Source of the DNA: Asterias amurensis
Lineage: Eukaryota > Echinodermata > Asteroidea > Forcipulatida > Asteriidae
Direction of reading: 5' to 3'
DNA length: 64,000 nt
Assembly (NCBI RefSeq): GCF_032118995.1
Contig: NC_092649.1
Span: forward strand, 30,744,927 to 30,808,926
The first letter of the stretch is position 1, and each line of letters opens with the position of its first letter. Both the position numbers and the translations under genes were made by a program. Under the pieces are notes generated by a model. It was not told the origin of the DNA. It saw only the letters and a list, made by a program, of their open reading frames with translations, and ran no database searches. This document shows positions 31,559 through 44,755 of the stretch, one piece after another.

Positions 31559-33556
31559 GTTATCTTTGTGGGCTAATGCATACCTCCATGTATTAAGTAA
31601 AAACGCTACAGAAACTCTGTGGTTGACATGCTCTCACTATGAAATCTTCTTCTAGTTCATCATTCTCCATGAAATTGCCTTTTCAATCCCTTTTGACCTT
31701 GTTCTCATGGGGTTATCTGCTAACTAGCCATAACCTTAGTTTTAAATTGTTGTTACTGTGCTGTACTGCCAAACCCTCCTAAGGCTATCATGAACACAGC
31801 CAGATAGATTACTGTTTAATGAGGGGAAGTCAACCTGAGTGATAAGTGGTTTATTGGTAAGCCTTCACCTTGTTTAAGGTCAGCAGTACTGTGTCCAGCC
31901 ATGGATCTAGGGTCCTAGCTCTATGGTCCAGCAGCTAGTGTCCAATATACTGTGCTTGTTTACATTTGGAGTAGAGCATGACATAGCATGAGCAAATGAG
32001 GCCATGGAATTGGGCAAGTGTGCAATTACATTTCAGGGAATTAGTCAACAATTTAAAAGGTCTGGGCTTGGATGGGGAGCATTCCTTGAAACCATAGTGA
32101 AAGTCACAGAGCCCAGGTGAAGAAAAAAATGCCCCAAGGTGAATTGGATGGTTCACATAAGAGAAACAATTAAATTTCAGCCAACTCCTGCGTTCAACAA
32201 GATTTCGGATGGTTTCACTCACATTGGATAGTGTCTGGTGTGATATCTTTTAATTTAAAGAAACAACTTTGCCAAAACCAAATACTTCCCAGCGATCATT
32301 CATTTACAATCCTGCATGTAGAATGGGCTACTTGGACGGAAAACCGATCTTTGTCAACCTTTGAAACCTAATCTTTATAAGACTGGTTAATAAAAGAAAA
32401 TTAAACAGTTAGTGGTCACTCTTAAAAATAATGTTAATGAGACAAATTTTGTTAGAAGCCTACACAAGTTTATTTGATAGTATATGGATGGTTATGGATT
32501 CTGGATTCCAGCGCTTAGTGTGTGATCCAAAAAGGCTAGGGTTTCACTTTGAACTTAGACCTCAGTGTGGCAATAAAATTTAACAAGTTTTGGAATTAGA
32601 TGACGTTATAACTTTAAATCAATGTTTAAGTTTTTACCAAAAATAATTTACTGGAGAACCAGAACCGTAGTTGCTACATGCAAGATCTTTGCACCCTGTG
32701 AAAGACCCTGGATATTTTTTTTTAAAGCTTACACAAAGTGTGTGATCTTTACTTCTGTTTAAAAATTAAAGGATTTGGATACTTTGGTAACACAAAAGAC
32801 GATGTCCGCAGATTTACATTTAACTTACACCAGAGATAATGATTGTGTAAAGCTTTCCTAAAAATATTAATATCTGAGGTGCTGTAGTTCTTGAGAAATT
32901 CGCTCTACATGCTTAGTAGTTTTTGTGAATGATAACGGCAGGAAAACTAGAAGTGTAAATGCACCAAAAATACAATAACATGACAAACGTATTATAAGCA
33001 AGTTTACATGTAATTGGCATTCCAATGCATTCAGTCTCGTTCAAGTACATTATTTAGCACCTTGCCCCTCATTCCAAAACTACTCTCTAACCACTGGAGC
33101 TACCATCTTTTACTCTGGTGTTGGCAAAAATGTTTCACAACTTTGAGAATGTTATCTTTGTTTCCCAACATGCAGTGACTGAGATTGAGAACCTGGGATG
33201 GAGTCCTTCTCATCTACATGCTCTCTCATGACAGACCCTGCAACCACTGTAATCCCGTGGTATTACGGCACAGAGGGGTTACGTCTATCCTAAAGGTATA
33301 TTATTATCACCATTTATTCACTCCAACATCAAACCTGCACCAAACTGCATGATTAACAAGCTCACTCCCATCTACACCATCACTTTAAAATCTACTAAGC
33401 TCGTTTCCATGCTTGCATGTTACATCTTAACAATCAGGGGTTCGTTATACGACAGCGAAAACGTACCCCATCTATAACTCCACACCATCCGTTATCAGTC
33501 ACTTGTCATGTAACAACCACTCACACCATTTATATGCACCTGAAATATTCCCAAAC
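31559..33556. other. no confirmed gene (copy 2)
   Basis: Counterpart of 14579-16479. It includes an extra ~90-bp insertion near 32410-32500 (ACTCTTAAAAATAATGTT, TTTGTTAGAAGCC) absent from copy 1. The minus-strand frame of copy 1 is extended here to 95 codons by base changes, which argues against purifying selection on its start. Confidence 0.4.
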
Positions 33557-33796
33557 TAAATGGAATCATTCTGTTTGGAGGTGCATTTTCTGAATGTATG
33601 TATTTTCTGTTCTTTATTTACTGCAATGGTGAAATGCGGAACCAACTGCCATTGGAATACGCAATATGGAGTCCAATGGAAACTGCACCAGTCATTCCAG
33701 GGCCATGAAGACTTCATTGGAGCTGTGGTGAGCGGAGGTTGCTGTGATGAAAACAACACTTACACATTTTAAAGTTCAGGAATAGAACCTGAAGGT
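33557..33796 (+). pseudogene. exon-like segment B0 (copy 2)
   Basis: Counterpart of 16480-16719. The 70-codon frame (33560-33772) is kept with a Glu-to-Asp change near the C-terminus and one Pro-to-Thr. The donor CCTGAAG|GTAAGTTTATG is kept. Confidence 0.4.
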
Positions 33797-33891
33797 AAGT
33801 TTATGTTCTGGATGTTTATAGTTTAAAAGTTCTTGCAGGACCAAAATTGTAAACCACAAATCCTGAAATTATCATACTTGGTTAATTTTGG

Positions 33892-34262
33892 TTAAAGCCA
33901 ATGAACACTTTTTGAACAGAACAACAAATTAAAGTTCACAGATTAATAAATAACTCACAGGTTTTACAGAAGGTAATGGTTAAAGACTTCCCTGTGAAAT
34001 ATTATTCCATGAGATGCTTCACTTTTTGAGAAGACATTAATACAATTATCAATTCTCAATATTGAGAACGACTGATTATTATAAACACTTGTTGTGACTG
34101 GCGAAACGTGCGTAAACATAGGTGGGTTTTCCCGATATTTTTCCCCCCGACTCTGATGACCGATTGAGCTTAAATTTTCACTGAGGTTTGTGTACAAGTT
34201 GTGATACACGAACTGTGGGTCTTTGGACAATACTGTTTTATCGATGATGTGCTATTGCTTAA
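33892..34262. mobile_element. TTAA MITE, AGCCAATGAACAC family (copy 2)
   Basis: TTAA at 33892-33895 and 34259-34262. Counterpart of 16815-17183. Confidence 0.75.
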
Positions 34263-34349
34263 AGAGAGCATCAGGCAAAGAACAATGTCAAATTGAGTTT
34301 TGCTCTTCACTAATTTTCAAATTGATATGAAAATTGTTGAGTTCTTTTG

Positions 34350-34381
34350 TTTTTTTTTTTTTTTTTTTGGGGGGGGGGGGG
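34350..34381. repeat. T-run followed by G-run
   Basis: About 19 T then 13 G, at the position of the G-run in copy 1. Confidence 0.95.
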
Positions 34382-34465
34382 AGGTCTCTGACTTCATTTG
34401 ATAATGGTGTAAAATGCCATTATGTTTGATACCCTTCAACATCTTTTATGTTTCATTCCCTTCAG

Positions 34466-34565
34466 CTGTTTTCCAGACCCTGATGACATCATTGGAGCTG
34501 TGGTGAGCGGAGGTATGCTGTGAGGAAACGACACTCATTTTAAAGTTCAGGAATACAACCTGAGG
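34466..34565 (+). other. exon-like segment C, 100 bp (copy 2)
   Basis: Exactly the same length and splice edges as 17387-17486 (TTCATTCCCTTCAG and CTGAGG|GTAAGT). Confidence 0.45.
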
Positions 34566-34931
34566 GTAAGTTTATTTGCATGATGTTAATAGTTTGGAAT
34601 TTCATTCAGGGCCGTAATTTGTAAAGGATTTTCCTGAAATGATGATAACTTGTTAATTTATGTAAAAGAGGGGCTCCTGCAAAGGTCAAATTGAGCTGGG
34701 GGATTCACTATTTTTCAATAAAATTTTTTATTGGGGGGAAGGGTCTCTGACTTCATATTGTAATGGTGTAAAAAGCCATTATGTCTGATGCCCAACAATT
34801 TATTTTATAGAAATAAAACAATAGTGGATATCATCATATTTTGAAATACATGGTCGATAAATTGTTGTACATAAATTGTTAATTTCATTTTGAAACTCTG
34901 ATCATTCAATCCAAAGGGCATTACATCTGAG

Positions 34932-35272
34932 TTAAAGCCATTGGACCCTTTACATAATTTACAGGGTTTACAGAAGGTAATGGTGTAAGACTTCTTTTGA
35001 AAAATTAGTCCATGAAATGCTTTACTTTTTGAGAAAACGGTAAAACAATATAAATGCTCGTTAGCGAGAGTTACGGATTTGTTATAAACATATGTCATGA
35101 CACGGCGAAACGCGCGAAAACAGGTGTGGGTTTTCCCTTTATTTTCTCCGGACTCTGCTGTCCGATTGAGCCTAAATTTCCACAGGTTTGTTATTTGATA
35201 TAGAAGTTGTGATACACGAAGTGTGGGACTAGGACAATACTGTTTATTACCGAAAGGGTCCAATGGCTTTAA
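34932..35272. mobile_element. TTAA MITE with AGCCATTGGACCC ends, present only in copy 2
   Basis: TTAA at 34932-34935 and 35269-35272. The 333-bp element begins AGCCATTGGACCCTTT and ends AAAGGGTCCAATGGCT, perfect 16-bp inverted ends. Copy 1 at 17849-17852 has the single TTAA in GAGTTAATGTGACTG. This is a filled/empty pair proving TTAA duplication, as in piggyBac-type transposition. There is no coding capacity, although a 159-codon minus-strand frame (34805-35284) spans it by chance. Confidence 0.93.
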
Positions 35273-35409
35273 TGTGACTGACACAGAAATTCCTCTTGGG
35301 AATGTACATACCCATTTTTTTTTATGTCCGATGATGTCATGTTACATTAACTCAATGATTTAGGTAATTTTGTGGTTTGAATGCAGTTATTGTATGATTC
35401 TCCATACAG

Positions 35410-38400
35410 GTGATGTCACAAGGATACTGGCTACCAAGGATCATGGAAGGAGGACGAGGGTGTCTTATGGTCTGAGGATGCAAGTTTCCAGGTAAGACGA
35501 CTTAAGAAAGTAAAATACAGTAGAAGTTATTTTACTGTCCGAAAGTATCAAGTCATAGAAAAAAGTGCTTTTGAAAAGTTAATGTGGCTTATTTTGAATG
35601 CCCAAACAAAACTAGCTCAATAAAACCATGCAGTTTAACCCTCAAAAAAAACCTAAATATTCAGTGTTCATCAAAGTTTGACGAAAAACTTACAATTTTT
35701 ATACGATTTGCTTAATGCAGACAAACGAGTTGATGAGAAATATTTGACTCTCTAAAATTCAAAGAAATAAACCCTAACGAATAATATGATTGAAAAACTC
35801 AAACCCACATTTATGTTCATCTAAATTATTCCCAAACTAAATGGAATAATTCTATTTGGAAGTGCATATTCTGAATGTATCTATTTTTTGTCTTTTATTT
35901 ACTGCAATGGTGAAATGTGAAACCAACTGCCTGTGAAGTACGGAGTCCAATGAAGACTGCACATCAATGGCATCTGCGTTCGTGCTGGTGACGTCCATCC
36001 GCCGATGACCAAGAAGACAACCGCTGGTTGCCTGGCTTCTTAGAGGAGTGTTCCTGTGTTCCTGTCTCCCTGGTGGATGAGAGAATGCATTGCAGTCTAA
36101 TGGATCAACAACAGATGTAATAATGGCAACTACATTTGTTTTGACATAAAACTAAAACAGATTTTACACATGTAATAACATAACTTAAAGGATTGCGCAG
36201 AAATTTTGTTGCGTCAATCTTTTTACAACAATCAATGTTATTGAGATGACTTAAATAGTTCAAACTTGTTGCTGCAAAGCAGTGACTGAACTCAATTTTT
36301 GAACTAACTTAGTGATGCAGTTGTTGAATGATTCTCCATATACAGGTGATGTCACAAGGATAAAGGCTACCAAGGATCATGGCAGGAGGACGAGGGTGTC
36401 TTATGGTCTGAGGATGCAAGTTTCCGGGTAAGAGGACTTAAAATACAGTATAAGTTATTTTACTGTCCATAAGTATTAAGTGGCAAAAAAACGGGTTTTG
36501 AAAACTTAAGGTGGCTTTTTTTGAATGCCCAAACAAAACTAGCTCAATAAACCATGCAGTTAAACCATTAACAGAACCTAAACATTCCTTTCTTTCCTCT
36601 GATGTGTTCATCACTGTTCATCAAAGTTTAACGAAAAATTTACAATTTTTATACGATTTGCTAAATGCAGACAAACGAGTTGATGAGAAATATTTGACTC
36701 TCTAAGAATTCAAAGAAATAAACCCTAACGAATAATATGATTGAAAAACTCAAACCCACATTTATGTTCATATAAATTATTCCTAAACTAAATGGAATAA
36801 TTCTATTTGGAAGTGCATTTTCTGAATGTTTCTATTTTTTGTCTTTTATTTACTGCAATGGTGAAATGCAAAACCAACTGCCTGTGAAGTACGGAGTCCA
36901 ATGAAGACTGCACATCAATGGCATCTGCGTTCGTGCTGGTGACTTCCATCTGCCGATGACCAAGAAGACAACCGATGGTTGCCTAGCTTCATAGAGGATA
37001 GTTCCTGTCTCCCTGGTGGATGAGAGAATGCATTGCAGTCTAATGGATCAACAACAGATGTAATAATGGCAACTATACTTGTTTTGAAATAAAACTAAAA
37101 CAGATGTTACACATGTAATAACATAACTTTAAAGGATTGCGCAGAAAGTTTGTTGCGTCAATCTTTTTACAACAATCGATCTCTTTGAGATGACATAAAT
37201 AGTTCAAACCTGTTGCTGAAAAGCAGCGACTGAACTCAATTTTTGAACTAACTTAGTGATGCAGTTGTTGAATGATTCTCCATATACAGGTGATGTCACA
37301 AGAATAATGGCTACCAAGGATCATGGAAGGAAGACGAGGTAGTCTTATGGTCCGAGGATGCAAGTTTCCAGGTAAGACGACTTAAGAAAGTAAAATACAG
37401 TATAAGATGTTAATGTCCATAAGTATTAAGTCGTAAAAAGGTGCTTTTGAAAAGTTAATGTGGCTTATTTTGAATGCCCAAACAAAACTAGCTCAATAAA
37501 ACCATGCAGTTTAACCCTTAACATAACCTAAACATTCCTTTCTTTCCTCTGATGTGTTCATCACTGTCATCAAAGTTTAACGAAAAATTTACAATTTTCA
37601 TTACGATTTGCTTAATGCAGACAAACGAGTTGATGAGAAATATTTGACTCTCTAAGAATTCAAAGAAATAAACCCTAACAAATAATATGATAGAAAAACT
37701 CAAACCCAACTTTAGGTTGACCTAAATTTTTCCCAAACTAAATGGGATAATAATATTTGGAAGTGCATTTTCTGAATGTTTTTATTTTTTGTCTTTTATT
37801 TACTGCAATGGTGAAATGCGAAACCAACTGCCTGTGAAGTACGGAGTCCAATGAAGACTGCACATCAATGGCATCTGCGTTCGTGCTGGTGACGTCCATC
37901 CGCCGATGACCAAGAAGACAACCGCTGGTTGCCTGGCTTCATAGAGGATAGTTCCTGTCTCCCTGGTGGATGAGAGAATGCATTGAAGTCTGATGGATCA
38001 ACAACAGATGTAATAATGGCAACTATACTTGTTTTAAAATGAAACTAAAACAGATTTTACACATGTAATAACATAACTTTAAAGGATTGCGCAGAAAGTT
38101 TGTTGCGTCAATCTTTTTACAACAATCGATGTCTTTGAGATGACATAAATAGTTCAAACCTGTTGCTGAAAAGCAGCGACTGAACTCAATTTTTGAACTA
38201 ACTTAGTGATGCAGTTGTTGAATGATTCTCCATATACAGGTGATGTCACAAGGATAATGGCTACCAAGGATCATGGAAGGAGGACGAGGTAGTCTTATGG
38301 TCCGAGGATGCAAGTTTCCAGGTAAGACGACTTAAGAAAGTAAAATACAGTATAAGATGTTAATGTCCATAAGTATTAAGTCGTAAAAAGGTGCTTTTGA

Positions 38401-40900
38401 AAAGTTATTGTGGCTTATTTTGAATGCCCAAACAAAACTAGCTCAATAAAACCATGCAGTTTAACCCTTAACATAACCTAAACATTCCTTTCTTTCCTCT
38501 GATGTGTTCATCACTGTCATCAAAGTTTAACGAAATGTTTACAATTTTCATTACGATTTGCTTAATGCAGACAAACGAGTTGATGAGAAATATTTGACTC
38601 TCTAAGAATTCAAAGAAATAAACCCTAACAAATAATATGATAGAAAAACTCAAACCCAACTTTAGGTTGACCTAAATTTTTCCCAAACTAAATGGGATAA
38701 TAATATTTGGAAGTGCATTTTCTGAATGTTTCTATTTTTTGTCTTTTATTTACTGCAATGGTGAAATGCGAAACCAACTGCCTGTGAAGTACGGAGTCCA
38801 ATGAAGACTGCACATCAATGGCCTCTGCGTTCGTGCTGGTGACGTCCATCCGCCGATGACCAAGAAGACAACCGCTGGTTGCCTGGCTTCATAGAGGATA
38901 GTTCCTGTCTCCCTGGTGGATGAGAGAATGCATTGAAGTCTGATGGATCAACAACAGATGTAATAATGGCAACTATACTTGTTTTAAAATGAAACTAAAA
39001 CAGATTTTACACATGTAATAACATAACTTTAAAGGATTGCGCAGAAAGTTTGTTGCGTCAATCTTTTTACAACAATCGATGTCTTTGAGATGACATAAAT
39101 AGTTCAAACTTGTTGCTGAAAAGCAGCGACTGAACTCAATTTTTGAACTAACTTAGTGATGCAGTTGTTGAATGATTCTCCATATACAGGTGATGTCACA
39201 AGGATAATGGCTACCAAGGATCATGGAAGGAGGACGAGGGTGTCTTATTGTCTGAGGATGCAAGTTTCCGGGTAAGAGGACTTAAGGAAGTAAAATACAG
39301 TATAAGTTATTACTGTCCATATAAGTATTAAGTCGTAAAAGAAAGTGGTTTTGAAAACTTAATGTGGCTTATTTTGAATGCCCAAACAAAACTAGCTACA
39401 TAAAACCATGCAGTTTAACCCTTATCAGAACCTTAACATTCCTTTCTTTCCTCTGATGTGTTCATCACTGTTCATCAAAGTTTAACGAAAAATTTACAAT
39501 TTTCATTACGATTTGCTTAATGCAGACAAACGAGTTGATGAGAAATATTTGACTCTCTAAAAATTCAAAGAAATAAACCCTAACAAATAATATGATAGAA
39601 AAACTCAAACCCAACTTTAGGTTGACCTAAATTTTTCCCAAACTAAATGGGATAATAATATTTGGAAGTGCATTTTCTGAATGTTTCTATTTTTTGTCTT
39701 TTATTTACTGCAATGGTGAAATGCGAAACCAACTGCCTGTGAAGTACGGAGTCCAATGAAGACTGCACATCAATGGCCTCTGCGTTCGTGCTGGTGACGT
39801 CCATCCGCCGATGACCAAGAAGACAACCGCTGGTTGTCTGGCTTCATAGAGGATAGTTCCTGTCTCCCTGGTGGATGAGAGAATGCATTGAAGTCTGATG
39901 GATCAACAACAGATGTAATAATGGCAACTATACTTGTTTTAAAATGAAACTAAAACAGATTTTACACATGTAATAACATAACTTTAAAGGATTGCGCAGA
40001 AAGTTTGTTGCGTCAATCTTTTTACAACAATCGATGTCTTTGAGATGACATAAATAGTTCAAACTTGTTGCTGAAAAGCAGCGACTGAACTCAATTTTTG
40101 AACTAACTTAGTGATGCAGTTGTTGAATGATTCTCCATATACAGGTGATGTCACAAGGATAATGGCTACCAAGGATCATGGAAGGAGGACGAGGGTGTCT
40201 TATTGTCTGAGGATGCAAGTTTCCGGGTAAGAGGACTTAAGGAAGTAAAATACAGTATAAGTTATTACTGTCCATATAAGTATTAAGTCGTAAAAGCAAG
40301 TGGTTTTGAAAACTTAATGTGGCTTTTTTTGAATGCTCAAACAAAACTAGCTCAATAAAACCATGCAGTTTAACCCTTAACAAAACCTAAACATTCCTTT
40401 CTTGCTTCTGATGTGTTCATCAGTATGTTCATCAAAGTTTAACGAAAAATTTACAATTTTTTTTACGATTTGCTAAATGCAGACAAACGAGTTTATGAGA
40501 AATATTTGACTCTCTAAAAATTCAAAGAAATAAACCCTTACGGATTATGATAAAAAAAACTCAAACCCACATTTATGTTGACCTAAATTATTCCCAAACT
40601 AAATGGAATAGTTCTATTTGGAAGTGCATTTTCTGAATGTATCTATTTTTTGTCTTTTATTTACTGCAATGGTGAAATGCGAAACCAACTGCCTGTGAAG
40701 TACGGAGTCCAATGAAGACTGCACATCAATGGCATCTGCGTTCGTGCTGGTGACGTCCATCCACCGATGACCAAGAAGACAACCGCTGGTTGCCTGGCTT
40801 CATAGAGGAGTGTTCCTGTGTTCCTGTCTCCCTGGTGGATGAGAGAATTCATTGCAGTCTGATGGATCAACAACAGATGTAATAATGGCAACTATATTTG
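35410..40900 (+). repeat. tandem array of ~950-bp cassettes, 6 units (copy 2)
   Basis: Segment A at 35410-35491, 36346-36427, 37290-37371, 38240-38321, 39190-39271 and 40145-40226, all 82 bp, all with TACAG| and |GTAAGA or |GTAAGAGG edges; periods 936, 944, 950, 950, 955. Segment B follows each near 35905, 36858, 37808, 38758, 39713 and 40670. Units 3 and 4 share the variant GAGGTAGTCTTATGGTCCG and are almost identical over their whole length. Units 5 and 6 share GTCTTATTGTCTGAGG. This marks recent unequal exchange. The GAGGTAG variant puts a stop in the otherwise open phase of segment A. Confidence 0.88.
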
Positions 40901-41172
40901 TTTAGACATAAAACTAAAACAGATGTTACACATGTAATAACATAACTTTAAAGGATTGTGCATAGAGTTTGTTGCATCAATCTTTTTAACAGTCTGCATC
41001 TTTGAGATGACAGAAACTTCAAACTTGTTCATGAAAAGTAGTGTTTGAACTCAATTTTTGAGCTAATTTTGTGATTTTATTTTGAAGCAGTAGTCCCGTA
41101 ATGATCATCAGATGGTTACATTATATTAGTCTCTATATGGTTTGTACTGATGTGATAACAACTTTCTTTCAG

Positions 41173-41531
41173 ATGGCGCACCCCTAGAGGTCATCCGCTA
41201 GACAGGGTCTATACAAGAATGCTACCAATGGCCATTGATGTAGCATTCTTACATCAGCTGAATGACACAGCACACAACCAGAAACAACTGAGCTTAAGAT
41301 GCTGATGCTGGACGGGCGTAGAAGGCTGCCATCAGAGGTTCTCAAGATGGCGTCGGCTAAAGACAACCTGTCGCTCTACTACTTACATACAGGTTATTTG
41401 ATGACTACTTTTCTGCCATCCTGTCAACATGGACCATGAAGATGTGACATTACAACACAAAGTTAGATACGTCATGGCTTGAGGAGATATACATTAAGTA
41501 TTTCTACAACTACTTACCAGGATCCTTGAAG
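41173..41531 (+). pseudogene. decayed coding-like exon (copy 2)
   Basis: Counterpart of 21861-22222 with the same acceptor (ACTTTCTTTCAG) and donor (TTGAAG|GTAAGA). Three bases shorter, with indels at different sites. WLEEIYIKYFYNYLPGSLK is intact at the 3' end. A TGA interrupts TWTMKM in both copies. Confidence 0.5.
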
Positions 41532-41656
41532 GTAAGATCTCTTTTAGCTAATAAATCTGAGAAATCCATTAACGTGCGGAAAATAAACTTTGCTTAAACA
41601 CAAAATTTGAACTTACAAATCTTTTTGTTTCAATTTTGTTTTATACCATATTACAG

Positions 41657-41842
41657 GATGAACAGAGTGGAACAACTAAGAGCTGGTTACGTCAAGATGC
41701 TGAGCCACATTATGCAGCACCAATGAAATTGTTGCTTCAACACCGTCTTTGTAAAGAGGACTGTTTCTTCATGATGACTGCCCTCATCAAAGGTCATATC
41801 CACCAGCTTCGACTGTTACTAAGGATGTACTTTGACCAATGA
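41657..41842 (+). pseudogene. decayed coding-like exon with in-frame TGA (copy 2)
   Basis: Counterpart of 22348-22533. Reads DEQSGTTKSWLRQDAEPHY and then LCKEDCFFMMTALIKGHIHQ to the same TGA. Relative to copy 1 two compensating single-base indels change LCKGGLFF to LCKEDCFF. The frame after the TGA is broken here. Confidence 0.5.
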
Positions 41843-42509
41843 GTAGACTTTCCAAGAGCATGAACAACATTGAACAAATCTTCCAATGGATCTTGATATT
41901 ACAGCATGATCATCCAGATTCATCTGCAGATTGAACTCACTTACACAACAAAGTTTTCTTATTGTGGAACAATGACTTGAATATTTATAGTATTGCTTGA
42001 AGCTTTGCATGGTAAATAGAAATAGGAAGAAACTATAAATATGTATATTTGACTTGTGGGTACACTCTTTTGTGTGAGTGTTGGCTCTGAAAGACCCTTT
42101 GTTTGTGTGAGTGTTTGATCAAGGCTGATTTGTCATGGTGTCCCAGACTGCCGTGTGCTTTATTCTCATGGATATGAATGCAGCAGGTCTCCTCTGTGTC
42201 ATCGCATTCGGAGGGAATGCTGGTCGTCTGTGTGAAGTGATGTTTGATTCTTGTTTGTTTCTGGGAAGGTCTTGAGTTGAGCTTGGCTGACGATTCGTTG
42301 GAGCTTGTGAGATGCATGGCCGATGTCTGGAAGGGTGATGGTAGCCTTGAACTGCGGACTTTTGTCTACTGGTGTGATGAGGAATGGCTTGGGCTGGCTG
42401 TAGGAATTTAAGGTCTTTAAGTTGTTGAGTTGTAGTGATGTCTTGATGTGATGAAGTTCCTGCTTCAAGCTGCCTTGTTCAACTTATTTTGTAGACAGAA
42501 TACGTAATA

Positions 42510-42718
42510 ACTTGTAATGAGATAATTCCTTACAAGTTAATGTATTCACATTTTTATATTGCTTGTTTGTAATGAGGTATTTCATTACACTCATGCAAAA
42601 CATCCTTGCAATGAAATACCTCATTGCAAGTATGTCAAAGTTTCAAGTGCGTAATGAAGTACTGCATTACAAGCATGAAACAAGTTATGTAAATTTGTAA
42701 TGCAATTGCTCATTACAA
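42510..42718. repeat. cluster of five short imperfect palindromes (copy 2)
   Basis: Same five hairpins as 23217-23426. Differences between copies fall mostly outside the arms. Confidence 0.75.
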
Positions 42719-43019
42719 ATATGAAACAATAGGGTAAACTCATCAGAAATATAAAGACAACAAGCTTGTCATGAAGTGTATATGAGTGGTTTAACATTAC
42801 AAACTAATAAAATTTAGTTTTACTTTTACTGAATTTGATTGATGTATTAAATATGAATGGTACCTTTTATTAAGTGTCACTCTGTCTTTCCTTTATTCAT
42901 CCAAACAATATTATAAGTGTTCTGGGGGTACCCCCACATGGTGGCCACCATGTTTTTTTTGTATTAGTTATTATTTAAGGACATAAATATTGTGACTCAC
43001 AATAACTGTTATTGAGGTT

Positions 43020-43275
43020 TTAAATTATGGTCATGACATTGTACTGTGTTCCTTGAGGATGTTTTAGTCCTCATTATTATGCTAATAAATTACAATGGTC
43101 ATGACATTGTATGTTTATTGAGGGTATTCGAGTAAACTTATTAATTATAATGGGCATGGCATTGTAGGTTTATGGAGTCCTCATAAATATGTTAATTAAC
43201 TACAATGGTTTTGACATTGTACTGTGTTCCTTGAGGGTGTTTGAGTCCTCATTGTTATGCTAATTAATTATAATG
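43020..43275. repeat. ~75-80-bp minisatellite (copy 2)
   Basis: Counterpart of 23722-23990. Confidence 0.75.
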
Positions 43276-44396
43276 TTCATTGTTATGAGCTAGGCAGTGC
43301 TATTTATCATAAATTTGTGCATGATGTGGAGTTTTTGCTCAATAGAGGGCGCTGTTCGCCGGGTACCGAGTACAAGTTGCTATATTAATTATTTACAATG
43401 GTTATAACAAAGGTGACAACATTTATATTATCTACTGTTAATTATGTTGCATTAATGTCACACTCAGTATCCATAATCTTTATACCTTTCAATATTTGAG
43501 ATTGCTCGTTAATTATGGTATTTTTTTAATACAAAGGACATGACATTGGTTTTATTATCTTGTGTTAATTTTGTGGCAAAAATGCCACACTAAGATTGGT
43601 ATTGTGATATACCATTCGCAACAGTGTTATAGTTGAGAGTACTTGTTAACAAGGTTTTTTTTAATTACAAAATTGTTGACAAGTTTGATAATGCCTATGT
43701 AGTAGCTATTTGATGCTAATATCAGGGTTTTCAAGAGTACTTTCTCACAAGAGTGTTTCTTCACTCTGCAGACAATGGGAGCTAGCCACTATTAATAATG
43801 ACTTCCGATATAGGAAATTGATTTAAATTATATAATGTTTCTTATCTTAGACAAAGGAACTGGTTTTACTGCTAGAAAACAGTATATACAATTTTCGTTA
43901 ACTGCATAATCCTGGTCAACAACTTTAATTGAAAAATTGAAACCATTTCTTAAGTCATAGTTATTATAGATAAGTTTAAGTGGGGTTTTCCAGAGTATTT
44001 GTTATCTCTGTTTTTTTACTCCGTAGGCTAGGTATCAAAGGGGGGTAACATTTCCAATGAAGCAATCGTTGTAATGGTTACACACTTTGATGTATTATGA
44101 TCCCTTTAACTGTTGTGGGGTGGAAGATGACAACCTTCACGTGGTCCATCCTGTTGTTAACTAATGTCATCAAAGACCTTTTTCGCAAATTCTTTTGGGT
44201 AGCCCTCACTGTTGAACAAGGTGCATGCTGATCCAGCTCGCAATCAAACTTGATCGCTATGCATGCGTACCAAGTATTTGCGATGAGGTCAAAACCAATC
44301 TATGTAGCAACCCCTTGTTTTCATACTGGTATTGTCTTCTAACCTAATTAATTTCAGTTAGCCCTATTAATGCCTATTACCATAACTATCAATCAC

Positions 44397-44755
44397 TTAA
44401 AGGCAGTGGACACTCCTGGTAATTACTCAGAATAATTATTAGCATAAAATCTTACTTGGTAATGAGTAATTGGGAGAAGTTGATGGTATAAAACATTGTG
44501 AGAAATGGCTCCCTCTGGTGTGCCATAGTTTTGGAGAAAGAAGTAATTTTCCACGAATTTGATTTCAAGACCTCGGATTTAGAATTTGAGGTCTCGAAGT
44601 CAAGCATTGAAAGCACACAACTTTGTGTGACGTTGGTTTTTCTTTCAAATCGAGCTCAAATTTTTACAGGTTAGTTATTTTATGCATATATGTTGAGATA
44701 CATCAACTGTGAAAACTAGTCTTTAACAGTTATCAATAATGTCCACTGTCTTTAA
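44397..44755. mobile_element. TTAA MITE, AGGCAGTGGACAC family (copy 2, forward)
   Basis: TTAAAGGCAGTGGACACTCC to GTCCACTGTCTTTAA. Lacks ~20 bp of the interior relative to copy 1. Confidence 0.85.

Noticed and set aside
34805-35284. 159-codon minus-strand frame
   Set aside because: It lies mostly inside the TTAA MITE, which is absent from the duplicate block, so it is a chance frame.
35410-40900. Tandem protein-coding gene family
   Set aside because: The open phase of segment A is interrupted in several cassettes and segment B has stops in every phase.
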